55,999 nt of DNA from an uncultured Synergistales bacterium (GTDB lineage: Bacteria > Synergistota > Synergistia > Synergistales > Aminobacteriaceae). The translations under genes and the position numbers were made by a program. The stretch lies in contig CAJODC010000029.1 of the NCBI GenBank assembly GCA_905233215.1, positions 1 through 55,999 on the forward strand, written 5' to 3'. Below are positions 7,506 to 15,929 of the stretch, piece by piece. Each line of letters begins with the position of its first letter. The stretch's first letter is position 1. The notes under the pieces were generated by a model that saw only the letters and a program-made list of their open reading frames with translations, did no database searches and had not been told where the DNA came from.

Positions 7506-8046
7506 TATCTTTCAGGAATCTCAGAAGGCAGTATTAACGCTCCCGCCCAAGAATGACACGGAAGCCGAAATTTTTTCGCAGTGGAATTTTCACGAAGGCT
7601 CACTGGATTTTGACGGGCAGGAGTTCTTTTTCCCGAATGGCTTTCACGCTGAGGCAAGAGCGAAATGGCTTGATGACTCGCTCTTAATGGTCGACATAAC
7701 CGTTGACGCTGAAATTCAAGCCGAGTGCGCTAGATGTCTTGTCCCTGTGAGCCTTGAAATATCGGGGAAATTAGAGTATCTTTATTATTCGCACGGTGCT
7801 GAAGAGCTGGAACAGTTCGATGACTTTATGCCCGTTGAAGTTGGATTTTTTGGACGAGTTATTGACATTATGCCCCAGATTCAGGAGAGTGTTTACGCTC
7901 TTATTCCTACGAAAGTTTTGTGTAAAGAAGACTGCAAAGGCTTGTGTCCTAACTGCGGAATGAATCTGAATGAAGGGTCTTGCTCCTGTCAAAACGAGAA
8001 TGTTGACCCAAGACTTGAAGCACTGCGTAATTTCATGAGTGAATAA
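7498..8046 (+). CDS. YceD/DUF177 family protein
   Basis: A 182-aa YceD-like (DUF177) protein. The family is linked to 23S rRNA accumulation in bacteria and chloroplasts and is nearly always encoded just before rpmF, as here. Visible features are ECARCL near residue 80 and a C-terminal zinc-ribbon-like group, CKEDCKGLCPNC and later CSC. The apparent start is TTG at 7498, overlapping the ackA stop; an internal start is possible because the first 15 residues are poorly conserved in the family. It likely acts in the cytoplasm in ribosome assembly together with L32. Confidence 0.85.
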   Translation: MRSIFQESQKAVLTLPPKNDTEAEIFSQWNFHEGSLDFDGQEFFFPNGFHAEARAKWLDDSLLMVDITVDAEIQAECARCLVPVSLEISGKLEYLYYSHGAEELEQFDDFMPVEVGFFGRVIDIMPQIQESVYALIPTKVLCKEDCKGLCPNCGMNLNEGSCSCQNENVDPRLEALRNFMSE

Positions 8047-8071
8047 TAATTATCACAGGGGGATTTTTTAC

Positions 8072-8272
8072 ATGGCAACACCGAAAAGAAAAGTATCTCA
8101 TGCCCGTACATCACAGCGTAAAGCCAACTGGCTCGGCGCACTTTCCGCGCCCGTAACGATGAAGTGCGAACACTGCGGGGAAGTTATGCTCGCTCATCAC
8201 GCCTGCCCGTCATGCGGTTATTACCGTAAGCGTCAGGTCGTCAAGATGAAAACCGAAGAAGCAGAAGCCTAA
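8072..8272 (+). CDS. rpmF: 50S ribosomal protein L32
   Basis: A 66-aa ribosomal protein with the family start MATPKRKVSHARTSQRK. It has a zinc-ribbon formed by CEHCG and CPSCG (residues about 32-48), the zinc-binding version of L32. The ATG at 8072 follows ACAGGGGGA by a good spacing. It lies 25 bp after yceD, the usual yceD-rpmF pair, and is followed by a terminator-like hairpin. Confidence 0.97.
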   Translation: MATPKRKVSHARTSQRKANWLGALSAPVTMKCEHCGEVMLAHHACPSCGYYRKRQVVKMKTEEAEA

Positions 8273-8298
8273 CACAAGGACAATGAGAAATTGACAGG

Positions 8299-8324
8299 GC
8301 CGGAGGTATGATTCTGCCTCCGGC
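8299..8324 (+). terminator. Hairpin terminator after rpmF
   Basis: An 8-bp perfect GC-rich stem, GCCGGAGG (8299-8306) with CCTCCGGC (8317-8324), has a 10-base loop. Only a short T tract (TTTA) follows, so termination may be partial and allow some read-through into htpG. Confidence 0.65.
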
Positions 8325-8347
8325 TTTATGATAAAAGGTGAAAGATT

Positions 8348-10183
8348 ATGAGCGAAGAAAAATTTTATTTCCAGTCAGAGGCCGCCGAACTCCTCAAAAT
8401 GATGATAGGTTCGGTCTACTCGAACAAAGATATATTTTTACGTGAGCTTATATCAAACGCTTCTGATGCGCTCGACAAAAGACGCATAGAATGCCTCAAA
8501 GACTCAGAGCTTGCAGAGAATGCCAATCCCGAAATCAAAATAGAAACTGACAGCGACAAGAAAACTTTATCAGTCAGCGATAACGGAATAGGCATGACAC
8601 GTGATGAGATAATCAAATATCTTGGCACTATCGCTAAGTCAGGCACTAAAGAATTTCTCAAGGCCGCTAAAGATTCCAACGCTCAACAGGAATTGATCGG
8701 CCAGTTCGGAGTCGGTTTCTATTCTGTTTTCATGGTCGCTGAGAAAGTCGAAGTCGTTACGAGGAAACTCGGAGGCTCTGAGACGTTCAAGTTCACGTCA
8801 GACGGAGATGGAGCCTTCACGGTTGAGGACACCGCACAGCGCAGTGAATGCGGTACAACCGTAACGCTCTTCATGAGACAGTCAACAGAGGAAGGCGCAA
8901 AGGATTACCTCAATGAGTGGACCATCAAGGACATAATCAGCAAATATTCTGATTTCATTTCATGGCCGATAAACTTTCAAGGCAAGGTCATAAATTCACA
9001 GAAAGCAATCTGGCAGAGACCCGACAGCGAAATTAAAGATGAGGAATACAACGAGTTCTACAAGCATTTGACTCATGATTACCGTGATCCATTGGCGCAC
9101 ATCAAAATTAACGCTGAGGGTTCAACGAACTTCAAGGGTCTTCTATTCATTCCGAGTGAAGCACCGTTCGACATGTTCATGAATCCCGAGTCGGGCGGAA
9201 TAAGTCTCTACATCAACCGAGTGTTCATCATGAACGACTGCAAGGACTTAATCCCTCAGTACATGAGATTCATTCGAGGCGTTGTCGACAGTGAGGACTT
9301 GCCGTTGAACATCTCACGAGGTACACAGCGCAAAATTTTCGGCGAACTCCGAAAAATGCTTGAGAACGACAGGGAGAAATACGTAAAATTCTGGCTCGCT
9401 TTCGGTCGAATCTTCAAGGAAGGAATCATTCAAGACCACGAAAACGCAAAGAATATTCTTGCTCTCTCAATCTTCAGGACGACCAATAATGACGAATGGA
9501 CAACGCTTGCCGAGTATGAGTCAAGAATGAAGGACGGCCAAAAGGGAATTTACTGCCTCGCCGGGCGTGATAATCTTTCAGCCCTCAAGGCATCGCCGAA
9601 ACTCGATCCCTTCACGTCAAAAGGTTATGAGGTTTTATTGATGACTGATCCGGTTGACGAGGTGATACTGAATCAGGCCAGCTTCATTCTGCCGGAAGAC
9701 TCGAAAGACCTTCTCAACATCGCTCATGATGACGTTACGCCGTATTCAGACGATGAGAAGAAAGAGAATGACGAGAAAATCAAGAGCCTTGACGCTGAGT
9801 TTGAATCGGTCAGAAAATTGGCACTTGAGATTTTCCCCGACAAGCTCGAAGGTGTTAAGCCGTCATTGACCCTGACGAGTTCACCAGCATGTCTCAGAGA
9901 CAGCAGAAGCGGAATGTCTCTTCAGATGGAGTACCTGATGCGTTCGGCAGGTCAGGCAGTCCCGCCTCAAAAGAGAGTGCTCGAACTCAACGCCAATCAT
10001 CAGGCCGTGAAAAAACTTGCTGCTCTCGCTGAAACTGACAGTGAGAAGGCAAAAGAAATACTCAGAGTTCTTTATGACCAGTCGTTGATACTTGAGGGCG
10101 TTATGCCTGATGATCCTGCTCAATTCGTGAAGATGGTCGATGATTTCATGACGCTGGCATTGTCTGCGCAAAAGGACGGTTAA
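8348..10183 (+). CDS. htpG: Molecular chaperone HtpG (Hsp90)
   Basis: A 611-aa bacterial Hsp90, an ATP-dependent dimeric chaperone of the cytoplasm. The GHKL ATPase domain shows FLRELISNASDALDK, SDNGIGM, IGQFGVGFYS and GT-VTLFM motifs in the first 185 residues. The middle domain has the conserved arginine segment LPLNISRGT near residue 325, and the C-terminal dimerisation domain follows. Length matches the family. The ATG at 8348 has AAGGTGAAAG upstream. The following acidic repeat gene starts 3 bp after the stop, so the two are co-transcribed. Confidence 0.97.
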   Translation: MSEEKFYFQSEAAELLKMMIGSVYSNKDIFLRELISNASDALDKRRIECLKDSELAENANPEIKIETDSDKKTLSVSDNGIGMTRDEIIKYLGTIAKSGTKEFLKAAKDSNAQQELIGQFGVGFYSVFMVAEKVEVVTRKLGGSETFKFTSDGDGAFTVEDTAQRSECGTTVTLFMRQSTEEGAKDYLNEWTIKDIISKYSDFISWPINFQGKVINSQKAIWQRPDSEIKDEEYNEFYKHLTHDYRDPLAHIKINAEGSTNFKGLLFIPSEAPFDMFMNPESGGISLYINRVFIMNDCKDLIPQYMRFIRGVVDSEDLPLNISRGTQRKIFGELRKMLENDREKYVKFWLAFGRIFKEGIIQDHENAKNILALSIFRTTNNDEWTTLAEYESRMKDGQKGIYCLAGRDNLSALKASPKLDPFTSKGYEVLLMTDPVDEVILNQASFILPEDSKDLLNIAHDDVTPYSDDEKKENDEKIKSLDAEFESVRKLALEIFPDKLEGVKPSLTLTSSPACLRDSRSGMSLQMEYLMRSAGQAVPPQKRVLELNANHQAVKKLAALAETDSEKAKEILRVLYDQSLILEGVMPDDPAQFVKMVDDFMTLALSAQKDG

Positions 10184-10186
10184 ATT

Positions 10187-11344
10187 ATGCCGTTCCTACG
10201 CGCAGCACTGCTCAAGAAAAAGCTGGAGCCTAAAATTGAGCAGGAAGAAATCTTACAGCCTCAAGTTATTGAAGAACTACAGCCCGAACTTGAAGGAGAA
10301 ATTGAACCGGCTCAACTCGATGAGCTTCATAGAATCATTGAGAGCCGTGAACTTGATGCTGAACGTGAAATCATTATTGAGGTCGTAGGGCCTGAAGTCC
10401 CTGAAATATTCCCGGAATTTGAGATTGTTACCGAAGAAATTTCAGAGCCTGAGATTGAAGTTGTTGCACAAGAAATCGCAGAGCCTGAAGCTGAAGTTAT
10501 CACTGAAGAAGTTACCGAGCCTGAAGTCGAGGTTGTTACAGAAGAGATTGCAGAGCCGGAAGTAGAAATCGTTACCGAAGAAATCGCAGAGCCTGAAACT
10601 GAGCTTGTTACCGAAGAAATCACCGAGCCTGAAGCTGAAGTTATCACCGAAGAAATTACCGAGCCTGAAGCTGAAATTATCACTGAAGAAGTTACAGAGC
10701 CTGAAACCGAAATTACCACTGAAGAAATCACAGAGCCTGAGACAGAGGTTATCACCGAAGAAGTAACACCGGAAGAAATACCGCAGGAGGAAGCCGTAGA
10801 GCCTTCAGAGTCCGAGACATCAACAGAAGAAATCACCGCAACATTACCGCCGGAAATCGAAGAGGCAATCGCCGGAACAAAACCCGAAGAAGCCCCGACT
10901 GGCTCACGCAAAAAAGATTACAGCGGTGAACATCTTGATTACGATTTCACATCGGACGAACGTTACGTTGATAAAGTGTCAACAAAAACCGAGTTCGACA
11001 AAATGCTTGATGAACTTTCAGCGATCAGTAAGGAATTATTATCGTGGCAGACGGAAAAATTCGCCCGTGATTACACCGAAAAATTCACGGAAGGCGGAGA
11101 GTCCTCTGTGGCTGACATGAGGAAGTGCGAGGCCTTCTTGGGCGGTTACATCACCAACGCCGCTATGATGCTCTGCGACATGGGTTACATGGATTCGGCA
11201 ATCAGACAGCTCGAACAGGCAATCAATATCCTTAAAGCACGCAAGAAACTTGAGGACGAAACCTCCGCAATCAAATCACGTGTCGAAGAACAGAATGACG
11301 CAGTTGACCTCTCAGACATTCTGGGACTTTTCGGCGACGGCTAG
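10187..11344 (+). CDS. Acidic protein with 12-residue tandem repeats, unknown function
   Basis: A 385-aa protein with no recognised family name. Residues 1-75 are acidic. Residues about 80-200 are built of roughly ten 12-residue units of the form x-V/I-T-E-E-I-x-E-P-E-x-E, giving a highly charged, probably extended Glu/Pro-rich region. Residues about 245-385 form a helical domain that contains CEAFLGGYITNAAMMLCDMGYM and a TPR-like stretch (DSAIRQLEQAINILKARKK). There is no signal peptide or membrane segment, so it should be cytoplasmic. It is encoded 3 bp after htpG, which suggests a role linked to chaperone function, but that is inference only. Confidence 0.8.
   Translation: MPFLRAALLKKKLEPKIEQEEILQPQVIEELQPELEGEIEPAQLDELHRIIESRELDAEREIIIEVVGPEVPEIFPEFEIVTEEISEPEIEVVAQEIAEPEAEVITEEVTEPEVEVVTEEIAEPEVEIVTEEIAEPETELVTEEITEPEAEVITEEITEPEAEIITEEVTEPETEITTEEITEPETEVITEEVTPEEIPQEEAVEPSESETSTEEITATLPPEIEEAIAGTKPEEAPTGSRKKDYSGEHLDYDFTSDERYVDKVSTKTEFDKMLDELSAISKELLSWQTEKFARDYTEKFTEGGESSVADMRKCEAFLGGYITNAAMMLCDMGYMDSAIRQLEQAINILKARKKLEDETSAIKSRVEEQNDAVDLSDILGLFGDG
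10426..10780 (+). repeat. 36-bp tandem repeat array in the acidic protein gene
   Basis: About ten degenerate 36-bp units encode x-V-T-E-E-I-x-E-P-E-x-E. Units differ at many synonymous positions (GTTACC/ATCACT, GAAGAAATC/GAAGAAGTT), so the array is old rather than recently expanded. Copy number could still vary between strains. Confidence 0.85.
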
Positions 11345-11369
11345 AGGTTTCAATCATGACAGCGACATG

Positions 11370-11408
11370 ACAGCAGCTTTCGTATTTTGACGGAGGCTGT
11401 TTTTTTTT
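11370..11408 (+). terminator. Terminator after the htpG operon
   Basis: ACAGC (11370-11374) pairs with GCTGT (11396-11400), with partial pairing inside the loop, and is followed directly by eight T (11401-11408). The stem is short but the T tract is strong. It lies 26 bp after the acidic protein gene. Confidence 0.6.
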
Positions 11409-11415
11409 GACGTTA

Positions 11416-11424
11416 TGATATAAT
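11416..11424 (+). promoter_or_regulatory. Extended -10 promoter of the tct-gudD operon
   Basis: TGATATAAT forms a perfect extended -10 element. Transcription would start near 11431, about 50 bases before tctC. There is no TTGACA at the right distance, so it relies on the TG extension. Confidence 0.6.
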
Positions 11425-11481
11425 TCAATTACCCAAAAAAATTTTTTTCACAATCACAAAATTCAGTAAGGAAAGATTATT

Positions 11482-12498
11482 TTGTTCAACAAGAAGTTCA
11501 TCGCATCAGTACTCGTTCTTGTACTGTGCCTCACGCCCGTTGCAAGCGCAGCGGTCTATGACGGCCAGCGCGTACGAATCGTCATCGGTTCAACGGCTGT
11601 TTCAGGCGACAGCTACATGGTCGCAGACATCGTGAACAGATACCTTCAGAAGTACCTCAAGTGCAGCTCCAAAGTCGACCCAATCGGAGCGAATGAAGCC
11701 TTCGCCACAATCAGGACTGCCGCCCCCGATGGTATGACGTTCATGATCTTCCATGACATGACGTATCTCGGAGTCCTCTTCGGCAGTTACGGCCCTGAGT
11801 ACGACCTTGAGAACATGGTCATCGGTCCTCGTGTTGGACAGAATCCCGGCTCATGCTTCGCGGCGAAGAAGAACGCTCCCTACAAAGACATGAAGGAGCT
11901 TGCCGAATGGCTCAAGGCTGACCCTTCACGCACCGTCAGACTCTCGGTCGAACTCGGAAGCGTCAGCAATCTCGGCTTCGTGATCTATTACGTCTGGCTC
12001 AAGAACACTTACGGCGAGGAAGTTGCCAACCAGATGAGATTTGTTCTCGGCGGTTCAACCGACACGAAACTTCAGCAGCTTTGGGACAACAACGCAGATG
12101 TCATTTTCGGCGACTACAGCTCATTCCTTCAGTACACGGCTGACGGAGTTGACGAGCAGTTAGCGTTGAAGTATGTCGGAATACTGGACAAAGTACCGGG
12201 ACGCGAGGACCTTCCGGTTTACGGCGACATGGGAATCACTCTTGACGGTAAGCCCGTCTACTTCTCAAAAGATTTCCTCATCTACCTTCCGAAAGGCACG
12301 CCTGACGAAGTTGTTGCCGAACTTGACGAGGCCGTTGCAAAGATGCAGGCTGATCCCGATTTCCAGTCAGACATGGCCAAGATGACCTACTCAGGCAAAA
12401 CTCTTTTAAGCAAAGAAGCTAAAGAGTTCATCTACGGCAAGCGCGACTCAATCAAGAAATTGCTCTCGGAAGCTCCGAACATTGAGGACTTAGAGTAA
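11482..12498 (+). CDS. tctC: Tripartite tricarboxylate transporter substrate-binding protein (TctC family)
   Basis: A 338-aa periplasmic binding protein of the TctC/Bug family. Residues 1-23 are a Sec signal peptide (ending ASA). The mature part has the family layout, including RIVIGSTAVSGDSYMVADIV at the start, a YDLENM segment, and the late LPKGTPDEVVAELDEAVAKM motif. It binds a carboxylate and delivers it to TctAB. The start is TTG at 11482 with AAGGAAAG six bases upstream. The adjacent glucarate dehydratase gene suggests the ligand may be an aldarate rather than citrate; this is inferred from context. Confidence 0.88.
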   Translation: MFNKKFIASVLVLVLCLTPVASAAVYDGQRVRIVIGSTAVSGDSYMVADIVNRYLQKYLKCSSKVDPIGANEAFATIRTAAPDGMTFMIFHDMTYLGVLFGSYGPEYDLENMVIGPRVGQNPGSCFAAKKNAPYKDMKELAEWLKADPSRTVRLSVELGSVSNLGFVIYYVWLKNTYGEEVANQMRFVLGGSTDTKLQQLWDNNADVIFGDYSSFLQYTADGVDEQLALKYVGILDKVPGREDLPVYGDMGITLDGKPVYFSKDFLIYLPKGTPDEVVAELDEAVAKMQADPDFQSDMAKMTYSGKTLLSKEAKEFIYGKRDSIKKLLSEAPNIEDLE

Positions 12499-12513
12499 TT
12501 TCACAGTAACAAC

Positions 12514-12546
12514 AGCCTTCCTCAATTAACCAAAAGGGGGAAGGCT
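12514..12546 (+). other. mRNA hairpin between tctC and tctB
   Basis: AGCCTTCC (12514-12521) pairs perfectly with GGAAGGCT (12539-12546) across a 17-base loop. No T tract follows, so it is more likely a processing or stabilising hairpin protecting the tctC message than a full terminator. This is common after genes for abundant binding proteins. Confidence 0.55.
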
Positions 12547-12572
12547 CAATATTTCAAGGGGGTGTGTTAATT

Positions 12573-12995
12573 TTGCAGCAGTTTCTAAAGGAATGGCTCA
12601 AAATACGAAATATGCACTTGTTCTTTCCGTACCTAATCGGGACAATCTGTGCAATACTTTTCGTGATAATACTCATTCAGCGTGCTTTAAGATGCAAAAA
12701 AGAAGGTACTCCTTTCATCAACTTCAAGGGCTATCACTTTTTCAGAGAGAACTATGACAAAGTAAAGCTGTGGGGTTCTGTGATACTCTTTGTGCTTTAC
12801 ATAATATGCCTGCCGATTTTACATTTTGCTTGGGCTAGCGTGATTTTCATTTTCCTTTTCAACGTTCTTTTCGAGATGAAACCCGGCAAGCTCTTCGAGG
12901 CAAAGAGCGTTTTAATCTCAGCGGTTATCGCTCTGGTAAGTTCTTGGGGAGGCTGGTACCTGTTCTTCAAGGTCTTCAACATAACATTGCCGTAA
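12573..12995 (+). CDS. tctB: Tripartite tricarboxylate transporter small membrane subunit (TctB family)
   Basis: A roughly 140-aa integral membrane protein with four predicted helices (around YLIGTICAILFVIILI, then VILFVLYIICLPIL, WASVIFIFLFNVLF and ALVSSWGGWYLFF). This is the TctB subunit, which pairs with TctA. No ATG is available: TTG at 12573 is chosen because AAGGGGG ends 10 bases upstream, while GTG at 12564 would sit too close to it. It is encoded between tctC and tctA, the standard order. Confidence 0.82.
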   Translation: MQQFLKEWLKIRNMHLFFPYLIGTICAILFVIILIQRALRCKKEGTPFINFKGYHFFRENYDKVKLWGSVILFVLYIICLPILHFAWASVIFIFLFNVLFEMKPGKLFEAKSVLISAVIALVSSWGGWYLFFKVFNITLP

Positions 12996-13010
12996 AAGGA
13001 GGAAAAAATC

Positions 13011-14489
13011 ATGTTACTGAATATAGGACTTGCGCTTCTTGGAACGGCAATAGGAATAATTTTCGGAGCGATTCCGGGAATGACAGCGACAATGGCTGTT
13101 GCCGTATTCCTTCCGATGACTTACGCTTTTCAGCTCGTACCTGCTCTGTATCTTTTGCTGGGACTTTATGTCGGAGGCATTTCAGGCGGACTCATTCCGG
13201 CGATTCTCATCAACGTTCCCGGAACACCGTCAAGCGTCTGCACTGGATTTGACGGTTACCCGATGGCAAGACGAGGAGAGTCAGAACGTGCGCTGAAGAT
13301 CGGAATCACTGCGTCATTCTTCGGAGGTATGATCTCGTTGATAGTGCTTGCGTTCTTGACACCGCCTCTTGCGAGAATGGCTATCAAGTTTTCGGCAATC
13401 GAGAAATTTTTGATTATCCTCTTCGCAATGACAGTCATAGCTGCTTTGTCGAAAGGCTCAATGACTAAGGGAGTATTCGCTGGCTTCTTGGGCGTACTTC
13501 TCAGCCTCTGCGGTGAACTCTCGATGAACAACAAAATGAGAATGGTTCCTGACTTCCTCAAGAACGAATTACGGAGCGGCTTCCAGCTTTTGCCGTTACT
13601 GATAGGACTGTTCGCAATCGCTCAGATGTTCCAAGAGGCAGAAAAGGGAATGCAGAGCAATAACCTCGAAGAAGGCGTTACCGTTGAGGGTGCGCAAAAA
13701 TTCTCATTCTCCGACTTCAAGGGACAGTGGGTCAACGTCATTCGCTCGTCATTGTTCGGAACTTTCATGGGAATTTTGCCCGGTGTCGGCGGAAGCGCAG
13801 CATCATTGATCGCTTACAGTCAGGCAAAAAGTTTCTCGAAACACCCTGAGTTAATGGGCAAAGGTGCGCCTGAAGGACTCATCGCTTCAGAGTCATCGAA
13901 CAACGGACTCACCGGCGGAGCGTTAGTGCCTCTGTTATCGCTCGGCATTCCCGGCGACGCAACAACGGCTGTGTTAATCGGAGCGTTCCTGCTTCAGGGT
14001 ATACAGGTCGGGCCGCTCTTCATCGGTCAAAACCCGGACATATGGAATCAGATTCTTCTTGCTCTTGTCGTCTGCAACGTCTTGATGTTCGTAGTGATGT
14101 TCTTCCCGATAAAGTTAATCTCAAAAGTCGTCAAAGTCAGAAGCGCGAGAATGTACCCGGTAATCCTGTTGATGTGCATTGTCGGAGCGTACGCTACACG
14201 TTCGGGCGTAATGTTTGACGTTTGGTGCCTGTTACTGTTCGGCGTTGTTGGCTTTGTGATGAACAAAATCGGACTTCCTACAGCACCGTTCCTGATCGGT
14301 TTCATACTTGGCGGAGACCTCGAAAAATATTTTATCGAGGCAGTGAAGGGCAACAACTACAATTTAGCGGTATTCTTCCAGAGACCTATTGCGTTGGTAA
14401 TCTGGGCGTTAATCGCTCTGTTCTTGGGCTACTCAATCTACGACAACATGAAGGGCGGAGCGTTGGAGAAAATGGGAGTAAAAGACTAA
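13011..14489 (+). CDS. tctA: Tripartite tricarboxylate transporter permease (TctA family)
   Basis: A 492-aa TctA-family permease with about 11-12 membrane helices. Signature segments are visible: [21 protein letters not shown] near residue 17, the [11 protein letters not shown] loop near residue 65, [20 protein letters not shown] near residue 255 and the [22 protein letters not shown] segment near residue 305. It carries out secondary active uptake of the carboxylate bound by TctC. The ATG at 13011 has AGGAGG upstream, and the gene is 15 bp after tctB. Confidence 0.95.
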   Translation: MLLNIGLALLGTAIGIIFGAIPGMTATMAVAVFLPMTYAFQLVPALYLLLGLYVGGISGGLIPAILINVPGTPSSVCTGFDGYPMARRGESERALKIGITASFFGGMISLIVLAFLTPPLARMAIKFSAIEKFLIILFAMTVIAALSKGSMTKGVFAGFLGVLLSLCGELSMNNKMRMVPDFLKNELRSGFQLLPLLIGLFAIAQMFQEAEKGMQSNNLEEGVTVEGAQKFSFSDFKGQWVNVIRSSLFGTFMGILPGVGGSAASLIAYSQAKSFSKHPELMGKGAPEGLIASESSNNGLTGGALVPLLSLGIPGDATTAVLIGAFLLQGIQVGPLFIGQNPDIWNQILLALVVCNVLMFVVMFFPIKLISKVVKVRSARMYPVILLMCIVGAYATRSGVMFDVWCLLLFGVVGFVMNKIGLPTAPFLIGFILGGDLEKYFIEAVKGNNYNLAVFFQRPIALVIWALIALFLGYSIYDNMKGGALEKMGVKD

Positions 14490-14506
14490 AGGAGACTGAA
14501 GACGAA

Positions 14507-15835
14507 ATGACACCGACAATCAAAAAAATGGACGTTTACCCTGTAGCCGGTCATGACTGCATGGAGTTGAACCTTTCGGGAGCGCACGCGCCTTTTTTCA
14601 CGAGAAACATCGTAATCCTTGAGGACAGCAACGGCAATCTCGGCTGCGGAGAAGTTCCCGGCGGTCAGAAAATCACGAAGGCACTCGAAGACATCAAGCA
14701 TCTTGTCGAAGGAACGAGACTTGCCGACTACAAAGCAACGTTAAACAACGTCAGAAAATGGCTTGACGCTAACATTAAGGACGATGTGAGAGGCTTGCAG
14801 ACGTTTGACCTTAGAACGGGCGTACATGTTGTTACGGCTGTTGAAGCTCCTCTGCTTGACCTGATGGGAAAATTCCTCGATGTACCTGCAGCAGCATTGA
14901 TGGGCGATGGCGTTCAGCGTGAGAGAGTGAGATTCCTGAGCTACTTGTTCTACATCGGCGACAGGAAGAAGACCGATTTACCCTACGAGGAAGAACCCGA
15001 CTCGCCCTGCGACTGGTACAGACTCCGCCATGAGGAAGCATTGACCCCTGAGAAAATTGTAGCACTAGCAAAGGCGACACATGAGAAGTACGGATTTGAG
15101 GACTTCAAGCTGAAGGGAGGAGTCCTTCCGCCGAAAGAGGAACTCAAAGCAGTGCAGGCCATCAAAAAAGCGTTCCCGAACGCAAGGGTTGACCTTGACC
15201 CGAATGGCTGCTGGAGCCTGAAAGAAGCGTTGGAGATTGCGCCGCAGTTGAAGGAGTGCCTCGCTTACTGTGAAGACCCCTGCGGTGCTGAGGGAGGTTT
15301 CAGCGGTCGTGAGGTTATGGCCGAGTTCAGGAAGGCCGCAATGATGCCGACAGCAACGAACATGATAAATACGGACTGGCGGCAGATGTTCCACGCTCTG
15401 ATACTTCAGGCGGTTGACATTCCTCTTGCTGACCCTCACTTCTGGACGATGAACGGCTCAGTCAGAGTCGGCCAGCTCTGCAATGACTTCGGCTTAATGT
15501 GGGGCTGCCACAGCAACAATCACTTCGACATCTCGCTTGCTATGGTCGTGCAGTGCGCGGCGGCGATACCGGGCAAGATGAACGGAATCGATACTCACTG
15601 GATTTGGCAGGAAGGACGAGAGAGACTCACCGTTGAGCCGATGCAGATTGTCGGAGGCTGTATTGATTTGCCCAAGAAGCCGGGACTCGGCGTTGATGTT
15701 GACCTTGAGCAGGTGAAGAAGGCCAATGAGCTTTACTTCAAGCACGGACTCGGCGCAAGAGATGACGCTGTAGGAATGCAGTACCTGATACCGGGCTGGA
15801 AGTTCGACAACAAGAAACCTTGCTTAGTCCGCTAA
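14507..15835 (+). CDS. gudD: Glucarate dehydratase
   Basis: A 442-aa enolase-superfamily protein matching GudD in length (E. coli about 446). The capping domain (residues 1-135) is followed by the barrel. It shows [10 protein letters not shown] with the catalytic Lys near residue 205, DLDPNGCW and EDPCG metal ligands near residues 233 and 260, and the C-terminal His region ([14 protein letters not shown], near residue 340). It dehydrates D-glucarate (and L-idarate) to 5-keto-4-deoxyglucarate in the cytoplasm. GGAG lies 12 bases before the ATG. Being the last gene of the tct operon, it suggests uptake and use of aldaric acids. Confidence 0.93.
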   Translation: MTPTIKKMDVYPVAGHDCMELNLSGAHAPFFTRNIVILEDSNGNLGCGEVPGGQKITKALEDIKHLVEGTRLADYKATLNNVRKWLDANIKDDVRGLQTFDLRTGVHVVTAVEAPLLDLMGKFLDVPAAALMGDGVQRERVRFLSYLFYIGDRKKTDLPYEEEPDSPCDWYRLRHEEALTPEKIVALAKATHEKYGFEDFKLKGGVLPPKEELKAVQAIKKAFPNARVDLDPNGCWSLKEALEIAPQLKECLAYCEDPCGAEGGFSGREVMAEFRKAAMMPTATNMINTDWRQMFHALILQAVDIPLADPHFWTMNGSVRVGQLCNDFGLMWGCHSNNHFDISLAMVVQCAAAIPGKMNGIDTHWIWQEGRERLTVEPMQIVGGCIDLPKKPGLGVDVDLEQVKKANELYFKHGLGARDDAVGMQYLIPGWKFDNKKPCLVR

Positions 15836-15843
15836 ACATTACG

Positions 15844-15879
15844 GCCTCTGTTGAAATTTCAGCGGAGGCTCTTTTTTTT
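15844..15879 (+). terminator. Terminator of the tct-gudD operon
   Basis: GCCTC (15844-15848) pairs with GAGGC (15865-15869), the inner TGAAATTTCA extends the hairpin, and a run of eight T follows (15872-15879). It is 8 bp after the gudD stop. Confidence 0.8.
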
Positions 15880-15884
15880 GACAC

Positions 15885-15912
15885 AAAAAAATCAGGAGCC
15901 ATCGCTGACTCC
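15885..15912 (-). terminator. Terminator of the M13 peptidase operon
   Basis: Reading the minus strand, GGAGTCA pairs with TGGCTCC (one G-U) around a 4-base loop (15895-15912) and is followed by seven U (15885-15891). It sits between convergent operons and mirrors the gudD terminator. Confidence 0.75.
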
Positions 15913-15929
15913 CGACCGTCAACAAAATC

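Noticed and set aside
10327-10911. A 194-codon Ser/Val/Thr-rich open frame antisense to the acidic repeats, resembling an adhesin
   Set aside because: It is the mirror of a Glu-rich 36-bp repeat array (GAA/GAG reads as TTC/CTC on the other strand), and it has no ribosome binding site.
14222-14506. Longer glucarate dehydratase starting inside tctA
   Set aside because: The first 95 residues overlap the tctA coding frame. ATG 14507 has a GGAG site and gives the family length.
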